Shown here: positions 49,650 to 61,703 of the stretch, one piece after another
How positions within the stretch are numbered: position 1 is the stretch's first letter
Layout: every line of letters starts with the position of its first letter
From: Ottelia alismoides
Lineage: Eukaryota > Streptophyta > Magnoliopsida > Alismatales > Hydrocharitaceae
Reading direction: 5' to 3'
Assembly: GCA_037367405.1 (NCBI GenBank)
Contig: JAZKJV010008262.1
Location: 176,618 to 240,617, forward strand
Length of the DNA stretch: 64,000 nt
Program-made: the position numbers and the translations under genes
Notes under the pieces: model-generated
The model's database searches: none
What the model saw: only the letters and a program-made list of their open reading frames with translations
Told to the model about the DNA's origin: nothing

Positions 49650-52592
49650 TATCAAGCTTAGACACAAGTCACACAACATGTCGTCCTTTGGTAGGGTGAA
49701 TATCAATAAATCATTGTGTTGCTTTTCCATGTGATTATTTAATGTTTTTAATTTGTACAATTTTCAGTTTGCACTGTTCACCCCCTCTAGTATCTCTTCA
49801 TGAAGACCATATGAAGGTCCTTTCTTGTTCTAAAGACTTCCATTGAACGTATGAGAAAGTACCAGGCATGACATTGGTAAAACTTGTCTCAACCTCCTAT
49901 GAATCACATTCTCGTATGACTTTCGTGTATGAACAATCAATTTGATATCCCTCTAATTTCTACGCTTTTGTATATCATAATTTTTTTTGTATAAAAGTAT
50001 TACCATTTAATAGTCATGATGTATAAACCAAATAATCAGACTCTGTGTTGGCAGATATATATAGGAACGAACATGCCATAAATTTTGAATGGATGTACAA
50101 ACCTTGTTTAAGTAATTCAATTGAGTAGCGACGCAGATTACTGAGACGGAAACAAAAAACCATGTGTGAGGATCGGATACTTGGCTGACTCCCTCCAGCG
50201 TAAGCTTTATGGCAATGCCAACGGCCTTTATGCTGACAACCTGTTTATAATTAAATTTTAAGCGAAAGATGGGAAAGGAGGATGCCCATGCAGTGTAATA
50301 AGGGAGCCTCGCAAAAATGATGAACAAGAGTTTTAATTGAAAAGAAAAACTTACTGTAAGAGAACCCATAAGAGAGCATATTCCAAGGTAAATCAATATG
50401 TTTGTTTGTCCATATCGGGGCTCAAAAAACATCACAAGAACAAAGACACTCACAACCGTTGCTGTTGCATACGCCATGAAAGCTGTTGACAAGGCAGTTG
50501 TGAGTAAAAAGTGAGGGACAACTTAACAAATTGATTTTGTTATGTGGAGCTAATCGTGTAATCACCTGGTTGAGTTGCAAGAGTCCAAATTTCCTCTACC
50601 GAACTTGGAGATTGATCTTGTGGTGCATGGATCACAATCACAACAGAACCAACGATGCAAGATATACATCCCAGAACTCCCAACTTCTGTAACCGCTCTT
50701 TGAGTAGGAAATGAGCCAAAACAGCACTGATCGACTCAAAAAAATTGTTATCAACGTCATAAACAATTGCTAAAAAACAAAAAGAACCTTCAAATGGAAA
50801 CATGGACTATCATCGATACCTTACTATTATGCTGAATGCACCAAGAGGAGTGACTAGAATCGCTGGAGCAAAAATATATGCTACAAAATTTGCAACCTCC
50901 CCAAGAAACACTGCTTACATGAGAAACGGAAAAAATCAGTATCCATTGTAGCATGTGAGAAAAGAAAAAAATCAGTATCCATTGCAGCATACTCATTTCA
51001 CGCTGATATTGAGAAAGCTTCTATGACTTACTTGTCAACAAACCAGCCCACCACAATGGCTCTAATAGATAAGCATATCCTCCGAACCCTGCATATATGA
51101 AATAAACATCAACTCACAAAATGTGAATAAATACTATAAAGAATACATGGAATTAGGAAAAGACGCGCAGAAAAATATTGTCACTGTCATTCAATCAAGA
51201 TGGTAATGCTATTCTGCGCAGAGGAGAATAGATCTCAAGGATAAATGCTCCTCATTTTGAAGTTGGCCATTCTGAAGTATATGGCACTAAATGTATATCC
51301 ACAACTGAGAAAATGCCCGAATCATTACGTATATGTATAGGCCATCCAAATTCTTAAAAGTGTATATTTCACTCAATTAAAACGCCCATCATCAGCCATA
51401 AAAATGGAAACAAATCGTAATGTGTAGCGCACACCCTCAGCCATATAAATGGAAGTGGAATCAACTCTTAATATGTAGCAACGAAAAAAGGAGCAAGTTT
51501 ATGAACTAAACCCAAGGTTTTATGCCAAGCTGAATTCATGTTTTTTCAGCTAATACATGAGTTACTGGAATTTTATGCAACTCCAAGCAGTAAATGTCGC
51601 AAGTTTATAATAAGAATAGACAGTTCGACAAAATACCAATTTCTCATCCTGTAGTAACACACTTATCGCAGGTCTCATTTAACAAGTAACTAACATGAGC
51701 TCCATTGTCAAACGAAAAGAATCTTTGCAAACTCCAAGTCGCATGACAACCAATCAGAAACATGCAAACCTCTGTAACACAAGAAAAATAACCTCCACAT
51801 TCTGCAGCATGATTATAACCTTCCGTTTGTTCATCGAAGATTCACGTTGGACAAGACCATCATCCCAATTCCTCTTTAAAGCTCCTCTCACATGATGAAA
51901 CCACTGTTGCACTGTACAGTCCCGTAGCAAGGATGTTCGGTTTGGTTTCGATTCAAAGTAGCCATTTTATTTCCCATCTATTATACGTGCAAGAGGAGGT
52001 AAAGTAACTCGATGTAATGGCCCTATAAGTGCTCAACCAAACAGCTTCACAAGCGGATCATCAAATAATAATTCATATTTAGCCGCATTTCTTATCCCAC
52101 CAACCACATTCTCACCGGTCAAAAACCAACCTTTCCTACTACCCATCTCACTACAAACCTTCAGAAGCGTATATCAAGCATCCAAACAATAGAAAAAAAC
52201 CAACTCAAACTTTTCACCATATCGGAGAAAAGAAAGAGCAAAAGAGCTACTTTCTCATACCATTGAATTGGAAAACAAAAAAAACATCCATGGTCCATCT
52301 CTAAAAGATAAAAAAGAATTAGGAAAACTCAAAAAAAATTTGCACACTGACAACATCACTCCGCCACCACCAAAGATCTCGCATTCCCATTCCAGAACCG
52401 CCCTTTTCGGATTACCCAACTCGCAGCAAGGCCTCAAAAGTGGAGAAAAGGAGGAGGCTCACCGGCGGGTGTCCCGTAGATACCAGCGCGCTTGAGGCCC
52501 TTCTTCTTGAGGATGAAGCTGGCGCCTATGAAGGCGCCGGAAGCCACCGCGAGCGCGACGCCCTTGGTGTTGTTGGAGAGCTCCATCATCAT
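44492..52592 (-). CDS. NIPA: NIPA-family probable magnesium transporter, nine exons
   Basis: Spliced from nine GT-AG exons, right to left: 52463-52592, 51032-51088, 50820-50910, 50566-50726, 50355-50482, 50103-50240, 45853-45945, 45645-45759, 44492-44592. They sum to 1014 nt, 337 residues plus TAA, and every junction keeps frame. NIPA proteins are multi-pass membrane proteins of the drug/metabolite transporter superfamily that carry Mg2+. Family landmarks: FIGASFILKKKGLKRAG (residues about 21-37), EPLWWAGLLT, GEVANFVAYIFAPAILVTPL, VLAHFLLKERLQKLGVLGC, FEPRYGQTN, VSIKAVGIAIKLTLEG, TQLNYLNKALDTFNTAIVSP, FKDWSGQN and CGFITVISGTILLH. About nine hydrophobic segments; acidic C-terminal tail (VLDEDYF). 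Length matches plant homologues (about 330-350). Three consecutive ATGs (52592, 52589, 52586); the first is used here. Exon 1 is GC-rich, later ones not. Introns: 1374, 121, 93, 83, 114, 4157, 93 and 1052 bp; the large intron 6 holds mobile DNA. No disabling mutation seen; expected to be functional. Mg2+ specificity is inferred from family. Confidence 0.95.
46850..46975 (-). repeat. Possible tRNA-derived SINE in NIPA intron 6
   Basis: On the minus strand, TTAGTGTAGCGG (about 46942) resembles a polymerase III A box. About 45 bases on, GAGTTCAATGCCC (about 46885) resembles a B box. The text between (TTGCACTGAGGAGGCC) has the look of a tRNA anticodon arm. Plant SINEs commonly have such heads. 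I could not find the target duplication or a clear tail, so it may instead be a decayed tRNA-like segment of another repeat. Confidence 0.35.
48946..49115 (+). repeat. Tandem duplication of an ~84-bp unit
   Basis: Two units (about 48946-49033 and 49034-49115) share GAAAGTTCA, TCGACTA, CATACTTTCTCAGTCAACTA, TTCTAC and AAGTCAACTAAT in order. Within each unit the AGTCAACTA/AGTCGACTA word recurs three times. Confidence 0.8.
49589..49650 (+). repeat. (CT)n(TA)n microsatellite
   Basis: Seventeen CT-type dinucleotides followed directly by about fourteen TA dinucleotides, within NIPA intron 6. Likely length-variable. Confidence 0.97.
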
Positions 52593-52900
52593 CTGTGCGA
52601 GAAGAATGGTGTTTGTGGGTGGTGTCTAATAACTAGTATCCCATTCAAAAATTCTTCCCGCCAGGTTTGAATGAGATCCCGAAGAAAGGGGAGGAGGGCG
52701 ACCACGACGAGGAGGGGTGGCGGGCGGAGGGGCCCGCCCCCGCGCGGCCTTTGTCGGGAAGCGACGACGTCCGGGAAGGCAGTGGTGGTCCTCTGTTTGT
52801 CCTTTCGTGTTCAAAATATGAGGGCGAATTGCCACGAGCCTCCTATACTTTTACCCCCCAAATAAAAAATACTCTATATATTTACTCTATATGTGATTAA
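52593..52900 (-). promoter_or_regulatory. 5' untranslated region and probable core promoter of NIPA
   Basis: On the minus strand, TATATAGAG at about 52882-52874 is a plausible TATA box about 285 bases before the ATG. A GC- and CT-rich stretch (52670-52830) would be the leader. The bases just before the start codon (TTCTTCTCGCACAG) look like a splice acceptor, so a 5' UTR intron ending at the ATG is possible. The open frames across the GC-rich stretch are not conserved-looking and I do not call them. Confidence 0.45.
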
Positions 52901-54189
52901 TTAGCATTTGATTTAGTTCATCCATTAGACTGACCCAAGGCATGCTTTCAATTATTCCTAACATTGCCCCGGTCCACATCCCTATCCCTTCCTGAATTTT
53001 GAACATATCCATCCCATCGCTTGGGACATCGATCGACAATCATTGAATGATCGGTCAACGAACTGCTCTTCTATTTCACACCTATGTGTATTAGAGCCTC
53101 ACTCAAACTCCCCTCTTGACCCAAATTCTAATACGACTATCATTGATTCTATAACATGGATCTCCATATGTTGTAGCTTAGTGCTCTCGGTCGAGTCTTC
53201 TTATGGAAATGTTTGCGACGATTGAGGAAATTCCATCGTGTGATAAACATGTGCACTAGGTGACAATGTAGAGATCGGATACTTGTTTGGACTTAGCTGT
53301 GTGAATCTAAGTCAGATTAAGAGAGAGAATGGACTCTTCCTCTAATCCCATACTAGGTGAAGGACCCCTGCATCGGACTTCTCGATGTAGAGGTCTTGCA
53401 TCGAGCCAAACTTCAGGAGGGATAAAAGGATTATGTTAATCCTAGCAGGTGTCAACTCTGACAACAGAAGACGATCCTTATCTAACCAAAAGAGGCATAG
53501 TCATAAAGGGATCCTCATCGCAAAATGACTTCGATAAAACTAGAATAGATAAAAACTCCAAGATATGTAACATTGTTTTGAAGATGGTCCAGATCATCTG
53601 CGAAATTTTTCAGAGTTGATAGTTCTTAATTAACATCGAATCTATTGAATGAATCAAAGGAAGATCCTAGTCAAGTAAATTAGGCCATCCCTGCATTTTA
53701 ATTTATTATTTGTAGAATTTTTTGTATATGAATATAAACATATAATACTATATTTGAGTCAAAGCAAAACTTAATTAATCTGCTTGAACAAATACCTACT
53801 CGTTGTATTTAATTTCTCGCAGACATCAATAATCTATCTTTGTACTGAACAATTGTGTAAGGTCACGAGTAACGAGTGAGATACAACGGGCTCGGTAAAA
53901 CGACTGCATATGGCAAGGTGGTCGGTAAAGGATGAGGAACGCAGCATGTTTTTTTACCAATGAGATCTTACCATCACATAAATTAGGGGATTGCATGCTA
54001 AAAAAATTTACTAGTAGTCAATTATTTTCTCAAATTTGTAGATAATTGAGATATAACACCGTGTAATTAGGCACTCAACTAAATGGTTATGGCTTATCAA
54101 TGTAACTGAATCATTAATCAAGCATGTGCAATTATTTCATTATTGTTGTTGCGGTAATTACTTTATGACATTGTTCCACTGAGTAAAGA
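52901..54189. other. Intergenic stretch upstream of NIPA, no gene recognised
   Basis: AT-rich with some mixed-composition segments (53000-53700). I see no reading frame, repeat or element end that I can support on either strand. Confidence 0.5.
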
Positions 54190-54680
54190 TAAACGTGCAA
54201 TCAACCCAATTGATCACCTTAGAGGACCCGATGGATCTCTTAAGCTTGTTGCCTTGAATAAAATCGATCATCATCCTTGACATCAACGATCAATATCACT
54301 TATTACCTTGGATATGATCGATCACCTTCCTTGACCTTATCAACCACTCTTAGCCCTTATCTTGAATATGAATGGTCGCCTTAATCCGATCGATTGCTCT
54401 TAATCATCGTCTTGGGTATAAACGACCACCTCCATTAGCATAATGGATGACTCTTATCTATGGATCTAAATACGATCAATCAATCCTTTTTTTCGAGGGC
54501 CAATCACTAAAGCATGTTGCTCCTTAGCTTGTTCACCCCTCTTAAGATATGATGGGTCAAGTTTTGAATATTTATTTAGTTAATTCAAAATGATCACTTG
54601 ACTAGTCAATCACTTGTTAGTATAATCGATCCCTCCACTTTGATTAATCAATTACTTGGTTTTTTAAGAAAAAGTTTTGG
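54190..54680 (+). repeat. Degenerate GATCGATCAC-rich repeat array
   Basis: Roughly 45-55-bp units recur ten or so times, each built around a GATCGATCA-like word (TCGATCATC, CGATCAATATCAC, GATCGATCACC, GGTCGCC, CGATCGATTGC, AACGACCACC) alternating with CCTTGA or CTTGGATAT and CTCTTA words. Units are too diverged for exact boundaries. Confidence 0.6.
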
Positions 54681-55189
54681 ATATTGATTTTATTCCTGAA
54701 TTGATCATCATCACCAACAATATGTTGAGCTCCATCATTTTTAATCTTTCAATATACATCACCTAGAATATCTTATGGCACCACATATCTTGAGAGCCAC
54801 AAAAGCTTGCTTGTCCTTGATTGCTTTGTTACTCACTTTCCTATGTTTGGCTATCGTCTTCATATTGATCAGTACAAGTTTAATCGTTCCAAATCTCTAT
54901 CTATTGGTACGATATCTCTCATTTTGAGAATACACTTCATAGCATTAGGACTTTGTGGGCTTCATAAAAAAGATTTGTTATCTTGTTATAATGTTATGTC
55001 GAGCACTTAGTTTAAGATTCAAGTAGTGGTAAGTATTTGATGTACCATGAAGCACTTATATTAATGTACCGAGCATTTAGTGTATGATTGAAGATATGGT
55101 AAGTATTTTCCGTAGATCGAAGCACTTATGTTGTCCTTGCCTACCTTGGACTTCTCTCTATCTCTGCTTCGTGTGATGCTCCAGTGAAC
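54681..55189. other. AT-rich spacer, no gene recognised
   Basis: Contains a short direct repeat (GAGCATTTAGTGTATGAT- and GAGCACTTAGTTTAAGAT-type words, about 55000 and 55071, each followed by GGTAAGTAT). Nothing else supportable. Confidence 0.5.
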
Positions 55190-55600
55190 AGTTACATATT
55201 AAAGAGTGTATCGCTCTCTTCTCTACAAATCTCAGCTAAGGAATGAATCCTCACCGCTTGGATCATCAACATGGATTGCGAGAAGCACGTGTTTCGTTAA
55301 CGCGCTCGTACGCGTCTCCTCCGTCGGATCGGACTTGAGACATGAGGTATCTTTGTTTAGAGACTCGATTGCAACCACGCTTCAAGAGGTAACCCTAACC
55401 CTTATTTGTGGTTTAGATGCAACGATCCGAGAAATATTCTTGGATCATGTGGTTTCATCATATGAAAAATTTTAATTTCCGTTGCCTCGAGCAACTAGTG
55501 CAACTAGTTGCTCCCGATCGCATACAATGCGATCCTCACGCTTCCCTGATGCGCTTAAGGATATTACCATATCCTTCACTCTTGATGCAGGTTCTCTGCA
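55190..55600 (+). mobile_element. Copia-like LTR 3' fragment, first copy
   Basis: Homologous over about 330 bp to the sequence flanking and following the solo LTR at 61704-62024: shared GGATCATCAACATGGATTG, GAGAAGCAC, CGGATCGGACTT, GAGACT/GAGACTTGATCGCAAC, TGATCATGTGGTTTCATC-type words, GCAACTAGT, TCGCTCCCGAT and ACCATATCCTT. In the second copy that block ends at a tRNA-iMet-type primer site; here it ends near CTTGATGCA (about 55588) without one, so this is a 3' or solo LTR end. Short frames are not coding. Confidence 0.55.
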
Positions 55601-56514
55601 TAGGAATAGTGATTCGGAAGTATTAGATAAGTTAGGTCAAAGAGTTGACTTAACGAGATCGAGATAACCAAAGTCCTATGTCGTATCCTATCACGATATA
55701 GGCACACATCCTCTGATCGGAGACATATGTGTTACTATATGTCTGAATATGTACATTTGGCAGAATAATAGGTTGATGACCTAGCCAAGGTCTATACATC
55801 GGTGTGTTGGTTTGCATGTATGAGCATATGACTAATACGATCTCTCAAAGGGATCATATAGGTCCATTTATTGAACCGGAAGACATGAGCTCACTCATGA
55901 TATATTAGGAAGAATCAAATTCTGTGCATGGTCGTCTCGCTTTGGAAGCTTGATTGAATTTGTAGGTTTGATATATACTTATTGAAAGTATGTAATCAAC
56001 ACCTGGTATGATATATGCTTTTGGAAAGTATATGATCATACCAACCCCCAATGATCATATGAGAAACTTTATGATAAAAACATGAAAGAGACAGTGTAAA
56101 ATTGATCTAATACTTCGGTTCATTCTCGGTCTTCCAGTATGCAGGATGTATAGGTATTAGAAATACATGAGGGTGATGTGATCATAAACGATTGTATAAC
56201 CATGATGCTTCCATTTCAAGGGAGTGATGAAACAAGTCTGGATTTTAGTGTCTCCTATGAGTAGAGAAGTAATATAATCTTGGTCCAAATTTGGATATTT
56301 ATCTGAATGCAATTAAGATGTAATGAGCGGTCTTGATTTAATCAAGGATCTATGAGAGGTCCGCAAGATCTGTATTTGAGATTTATCTCAATATCCAAGT
56401 CACTATATGAGGAACAATACAATCACCTTGTCCTTATCTCCAAGTATCCGAGGAGAAAGCCATTATCATTGAAGGAGTTCAAGGATAATTTCACTATTGA
56501 TATATATATATATA
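55601..56514. other. Spacer between Copia-like LTR copies, no gene recognised
   Basis: Mixed-composition sequence with no supportable frame. A duplicated ATATACTT/ATATGCTTTTGGAAAGTAT motif lies at about 55972-56032. Confidence 0.45.
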
Positions 56515-56798
56515 GGATTTCTTTCAAATAGGACGCATTCCTTCCATAGCTCAAGAAGGCCAGCCCCTTCTTTGTATAATACATGATGGCTTTGGTAGAA
56601 TACATATAAAGTTTTGTATTATAATGTGCAGTTTTAATGTTTGTATTATAATACGCAGTTTTGTATGCGGCTTTGTATTTATAATGTGCACCTATAATAC
56701 AAATTGTATACGTATTCTACTAAAGTTCTCGTTTTTATACAAAAAAGAGGCGGCCTTCCTGAACTCAGGAAGGACTGCATCCTATTTGAAAGGCTCCC
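56515..56798. mobile_element. Foldback MITE, 284 bp, inserted in a TA run
   Basis: Long imperfect inverted repeats of about 110 bp: the left arm begins GGATTTCTTTCAAATAGGAC and the right arm, read on the minus strand, GGGAGCCTTTCAAATAGGAT. Both arms continue with CCTTCC, AAGGCC, TTTGTATAA, TAGTAGAATAC/GGTAGAATAC and TTTGTATTATA. The centre holds repeated TTGTATTATAATGTGCAG-like words. TATATATATA lies on both sides, as for an element duplicating TA on insertion. No open frame. The ends do not match the Stowaway or Tourist consensus I know. Confidence 0.78.
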
Positions 56799-57636
56799 TA
56801 TATATATATATATCCAAACATTGCAAAATTTCATAACTAAATGCGATTTAATTATCTTGAACAATTTGAATTTTATTCATATTACAAGGAGAGTTGTCTT
56901 AGCTAATTAAATATGATTTAATTATTAAAGATGTGAATAATGTGAATGTGATTAATATTATTTGGGCACATGAGAATAGAGATATAAGATGATTAAATGT
57001 GATTTAATTATCATAGATATGAATAATATGGATAACAATATCTATATTAATCATATATATTATAATTGTGATTTATAATACATTAGAGAGAACATGTTAT
57101 GATTTATATTTGTTGATTAATTATTAAAGTGAATTGGATTCGCATTGGATAATTAATTGAAAATGTAAATCACATTTTATTTTGATTTGTGAATGTGATT
57201 CACATTTTTCCATTGACAAGATTACAATATTCATAAAATAATTATGAATTATTTTTGTAGAATAATTTACAACAAGTGTTGTTGTAAAATTTGAAGATTT
57301 TCATGGAATAATGTAATCTCATGAGATTACATGACATTGCCACCGACTCCCATATTATGGAAGGAGGCAATCTTCATTCCATAGTATTCATGCTTGATTG
57401 ATTTAATATGGGATTAATTTATATTGGTTTATCTATATATATATATTTAATCTAAATTAAATTAATTATTGTTGTATTTTTACAACAAAAACTTGGCCAT
57501 TAAAAGAAGCACAAATCAATCTCATCCATTGATTTTGTGTAGTCCATGGATTGTGATCCATGAACTCCCAAAATACTATATAAGAAGAGCACCCCTTGCT
57601 CTTCAAGTTACAACAACAAGAGACAACATCCATATG

Positions 57637-57668
<32 letters not shown>

Positions 57669-57861
57669 ACACTCCATCTCTCCCTTTCTCTCTTGTGGCC
57701 ATCAACCTTGATGCACTAAAGAGAGTCATCATCGTCACAGCATCGTCGTTATATTGTCAGATTGATTGCTCGTGAATCTTCGTCTCCTTTGGTGAGTATC
57801 GCTCATAAAGAAGACATTGGATCTCATGTGATTATATCAGGAGATTCGTTGCTTGGATCAT
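56799..57861 (+). mobile_element. Copia-like LTR, second copy, part left of the solo LTR
   Basis: Carries an LTR-style promoter: ACTATATAAG at 57575-57584, then CAACAACAAGAGACAAC and a (CT)13 run (57637-57663), and joins across the inserted solo LTR to 61704-62024. The LTR start is not determined; it may be near TGTTG (about 57269). AT-rich upstream. Confidence 0.5.
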
Positions 57862-60800
57862 TGATAAACCCAAAAATTAAGCGGTCTTGTATTCCACACA
57901 AGGCGGGAACACAGTCGAAGTGTTGACCACTCAAAATCCGGATTTAATCAACAATGAACCCACAATCAATAAATCAAGCATGACAAATAAATATGGAGTC
58001 AAATTTATTTTTAACTCTACAAATAAGATGTATATGTGTAAGTATGTAGAGAGTTCGAACACAGGGAGCAAGGCAAGATAGATCAAGCTAAGTGCAAAAT
58101 GTGATGTGATTGTGATCAATGTCTACACTATGCAAATATTTTGTGGGTTTTTAATTTTTATTTTTTATTTGATTTTTGATTTTATATTTTTGTATTTTCT
58201 TTTTATATTTTATATTTTTATATTTTCTTTTTTTTAATAATAGAGTATATAGCTATATAAAGAATAGATGTATACAAGAGAGAGGAGATATATATAGGTA
58301 AAAATGCTCAAAAATCAGAGAATAAGATATTTTCGGTCTTTTTATATTTTTAAGATGTTTTTGTGATTTTTGGGGATTTTTCTAAATGTTTTTGATATTT
58401 TTAAATATTGAAATATAAGAAAACAACAAGCAAAGGTTCTGGCCGAATTTAAAATGGGAATGAAAAATAGTAAAAAGTAACTAAATCTCCCCAAATTAAT
58501 TTTAAAATAAAGTTAATTAAATAAAGAAACTACAGAACCCGAGTTTATATTTTTAGGATTTTTCTTTGATTTTTTAGAATTTTATGAAGTTTTTAGGTGT
58601 TTTCTAATTTTTCGAGTTTTTCTTTTGAAATTTTTAATGATTTTTGGTCTGATGTTAAAACATACAGAAACAAACAAAATATAATTTTTTTGGAATTTTT
58701 CAAAAGGTAATGAATATATTAAAAATAAAAGACTGCGGGAAGGTAGAAATATGTTTTTGATTTTTGTGACTACTCAAACGAAAAGATAAAAATACAACAA
58801 AATCTCTGATTATAGAACAAAGTCAGGGGCACATGGACATATTTTTAGATTTTCAAATAGATGAAAGATGCTCCAGAAATAAATCAATCACTAAAAATAT
58901 TGTAGAAATTCTACAGGACACAAATCGCAATATTTTTTGTTGAAATTTGAACTCAAATTCGGTCCTGCTAATTACTACAACACATCCAAAAATGAGCGAG
59001 CGATATTGAGTATTTCAAGCGTTATCAACAAAACAAGCCCAATCAGTACTCTGATTTCATAAATTCGTCATAAATAGTTCTTAAACCAGAAAATTCTGAA
59101 ATTTGGATATGATGTAGAACTCTTAAACACCTTTCTAACAAAAAAATCTCACAAAAAACCGAGTTCAGACGAATGAGTTATAGCCATCACAACACATGGG
59201 TACAGATGAAAAAGTAAATACGAAATTGCAGTTCAAAAATGTACTCGAAAACTTTTCGAAATATGCCAAAAATGCAGCGACGTGATTGCAAAATGTCCCA
59301 CTAATCCAGGTGGCGTCAAGCTGCTCTTGGAGAGTAAGGGAATGTGAGTGAAAGTGCTCCGATGTTCCTGCAATTAGAAGAAGGGCTCGAGTACAAATCT
59401 CGGCCAAGATGTTAGGTACACAAAAAAATGGGATGTGAATGGGTTTTCCTTCGCTTTGGTGAGGGAAGAAGGATGTGCTCCGACCACCGTATGTGGCCTA
59501 AGATGGCAGGGTTTGTGTATGAGGATACATAGAATAGTGGAGGATGGCGGCAGTGAGATGTGAGCCGCGTCGAGGAGGATGAAGCGGGGTGTACCGTGAG
59601 GATAAGTGGAATGGAAGCTCGTCGGAGCTTGCTCCAACGAGGGGTGAAATGGGTGATTGGGTGACTAAAAAGCAAATAAACAAAATGCTAGAATAACTCT
59701 ATGGTCTACAAGTGAATAAAGAACAAGAAGACAAGCAAACAAATGAAAGAAAATACGAAACCTCAAGCCAAGAATGGCGAGATGGACCTCACGGCCAAGG
59801 TGGCCGGAGATGATGGTGGAACGCGCCTCAAGCCACCGTTGTACCTCAACAAGGAGCTGGGATCTTACCTCTGTCACAAGAGAGCCATGGCTGCAACTTG
59901 TATGTCTAAACTTAGGCTAAAAGTGGTTCCCCAAAAATGAGAGGGAAGAGTGGAGGTGGTTTTGTACATGTGAGGTGGGCGGCTCCAAAGAACGATAGAT
60001 ATCTAGCGAATCGTTGATCCAATCCTTGAAGCAACCTCTGGGCGTGTATGAGGCTACATCAAGGAGAAAAAGTCATGAAGGACCCCGTACTATTTATTCA
60101 AAGAAGGCTCTCACATCCATATTTGTGATATTATAGTGATGGTAGACTGCTACAAGAGGAAGGCACTGCTACAACTCCAGGAAGGTTGCTCACGGGACAG
60201 GAACTGAGGAGGTTTCACGCGATCGTCCTCCTGTCTCGGTTGTTGACCTAAGCAAGGACAAGTGCTCTTTATGCCTTCCTAGTTGACCTCCCGAAGTCCT
60301 AATATATTAATAATTGTTGACCGCTCTTTCTTTCACACCCAAAGCACGGCGCACTAGAGAGAGGAGGGTTATCCAACTGCTTCCTCTCCATGTAAAGACA
60401 TGACCAGCAGCAAATATATAGCCATTGGGTGAAAGGGTCGGCCTTGAAAAATCCGCGAAAACGGACAAAAACGAGGCTCTGACAGGAGTGGCAGTGGCTG
60501 GTTAGAAAGTTGATGAGATGGATAGAAGATCAGTATGTATCTAGTGAATCGACAACTCAACCATCGATATTATACTTGGGTGTGTATGCTGGTTGTATGA
60601 GGAGCAAAATTGAAGAAGGAAGCCTAGCGATTTGATGAAAGAATCGGCCTATAAAAATTCGAGAATATGGGCAAAAAATAATGTTCTGGCGCACAACAGA
60701 GGGGGGTCAGACAACATTATGAGCATGCTCCAAAGATCGAAGAAAATAGGGCTAATACATGATCCAATGCTAAAACTATATACTGGACGTGTATAATGTA

Positions 60801-61703
60801 TATAAGAGGAGAAAATGTCAAGAAGACTTCATCATGAAAAGATGCACGATGCGTCCTCCAAAAATCGGCGAAAACGGCCAAAAACGTGGTTCTAACACAA
60901 TACATTGGTAATTTATCTATGTATTTTATACACAAATTTTATTTTTAATGTTTAATTTTTCATTTTATTCCATTCTTAATATGTACATATATAATATTTA
61001 CAAAATAATAAAAATATGAAATAATAAAAAATAATAAATAATAATAATAATAACGAATATTTTAATCCGTACAAGTATACAATAAGGGTCCAAAACTCAA
61101 CTTTCAAACCGTAATTCCGAAAAATACGAAACCACCTTCATTAAATAGATTGTTGAAAATTATATACAATTAAAGGTGAGTTTGATAAATTTTGATTTTT
61201 ATTTGAGAGATACGGGTCTGGGAAGTTGGGATTCCGGAATCTTATTCAGATCATAACTTTTTATCTGTGCAATATTTTTGAGTGAAATCAATTTTGTATT
61301 TTTCTTTATTTAATTATATACAAATTTTATGTACAAAGTTTCTTTATTTGAAGTATAAAAGGTGGGACTAAAAATAGGCCCCAAAATAATTAAAGAATGA
61401 ATTAAACAAAAGGAATTTTTATTGTATTTTGGCCCTTATCTCCCCCTACTTTATTCCTTGTCTACTTAGCCATCGAGATGCCTAGGTCTCGGGGTTTCGG
61501 GTCGTAAAATATTTACAATATTTTATTCTTTTTATTTTCTTTGATTTATTCTATAATTTTGGCTTTAATTACAGTATTTTATACACTATTTACATACACA
61601 TGCATGGGTGCTAAGATACTGGAATTAAGGGTATTTACACGCATTTGTTAGGGTTTTTGATGCCAAAATGATAGAATAAAGATGATTAAATATGGCTTCA
61701 TCA
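57862..61703 (-). mobile_element. Athila-type solo LTR ('LTR-5'), 3842 bp
   Basis: On the minus strand it begins TGATGAAGCCATATT at 61703 and ends GGGTTTATCA at 57862. Perfect target duplication ATCAT at 57857-57861 and 61704-61708. The joined flanks restore the GGATCATCAACATGG wording of the intact copy at 55258, which proves the insertion point. AT-rich start (60900-61703), mixed core (59270-60600), AT-rich tail (58140-59100). No internal element sequence, hence solo. Reading frames in the core are on both strands and not recognisable. Confidence 0.92.

Larger units (their letters stand above)
48190..49800 (+). mobile_element. Probable solo LTR (Copia-like) in NIPA intron 6
   Basis: Contains a retrotransposon-style promoter: CCTATATAAGG (49276-49286) followed by a CT-rich transcript start region, then GCACTGTTCACCCCCTCTAG (about 49768), wording commonly found at the ends of plant Copia LTRs. 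A start near TGTTTTGGTG (48212) is likely but no target duplication was found, so both boundaries are approximate. No coding frame. It would lie antisense to the host gene. Confidence 0.45.

Noticed and set aside
52440..52865. Plus-strand frames across NIPA exon 1 and the GC-rich upstream region
   Set aside because: They are the reverse strand of exon 1 and of the probable leader; the minus-strand protein has clear homology and theirs does not.
55206..55667. Overlapping frames of 61-89 codons in the first Copia-like LTR fragment
   Set aside because: The second copy at 61692-61907 keeps only part of one frame with many changes; both lie in LTR sequence ahead of a primer site.
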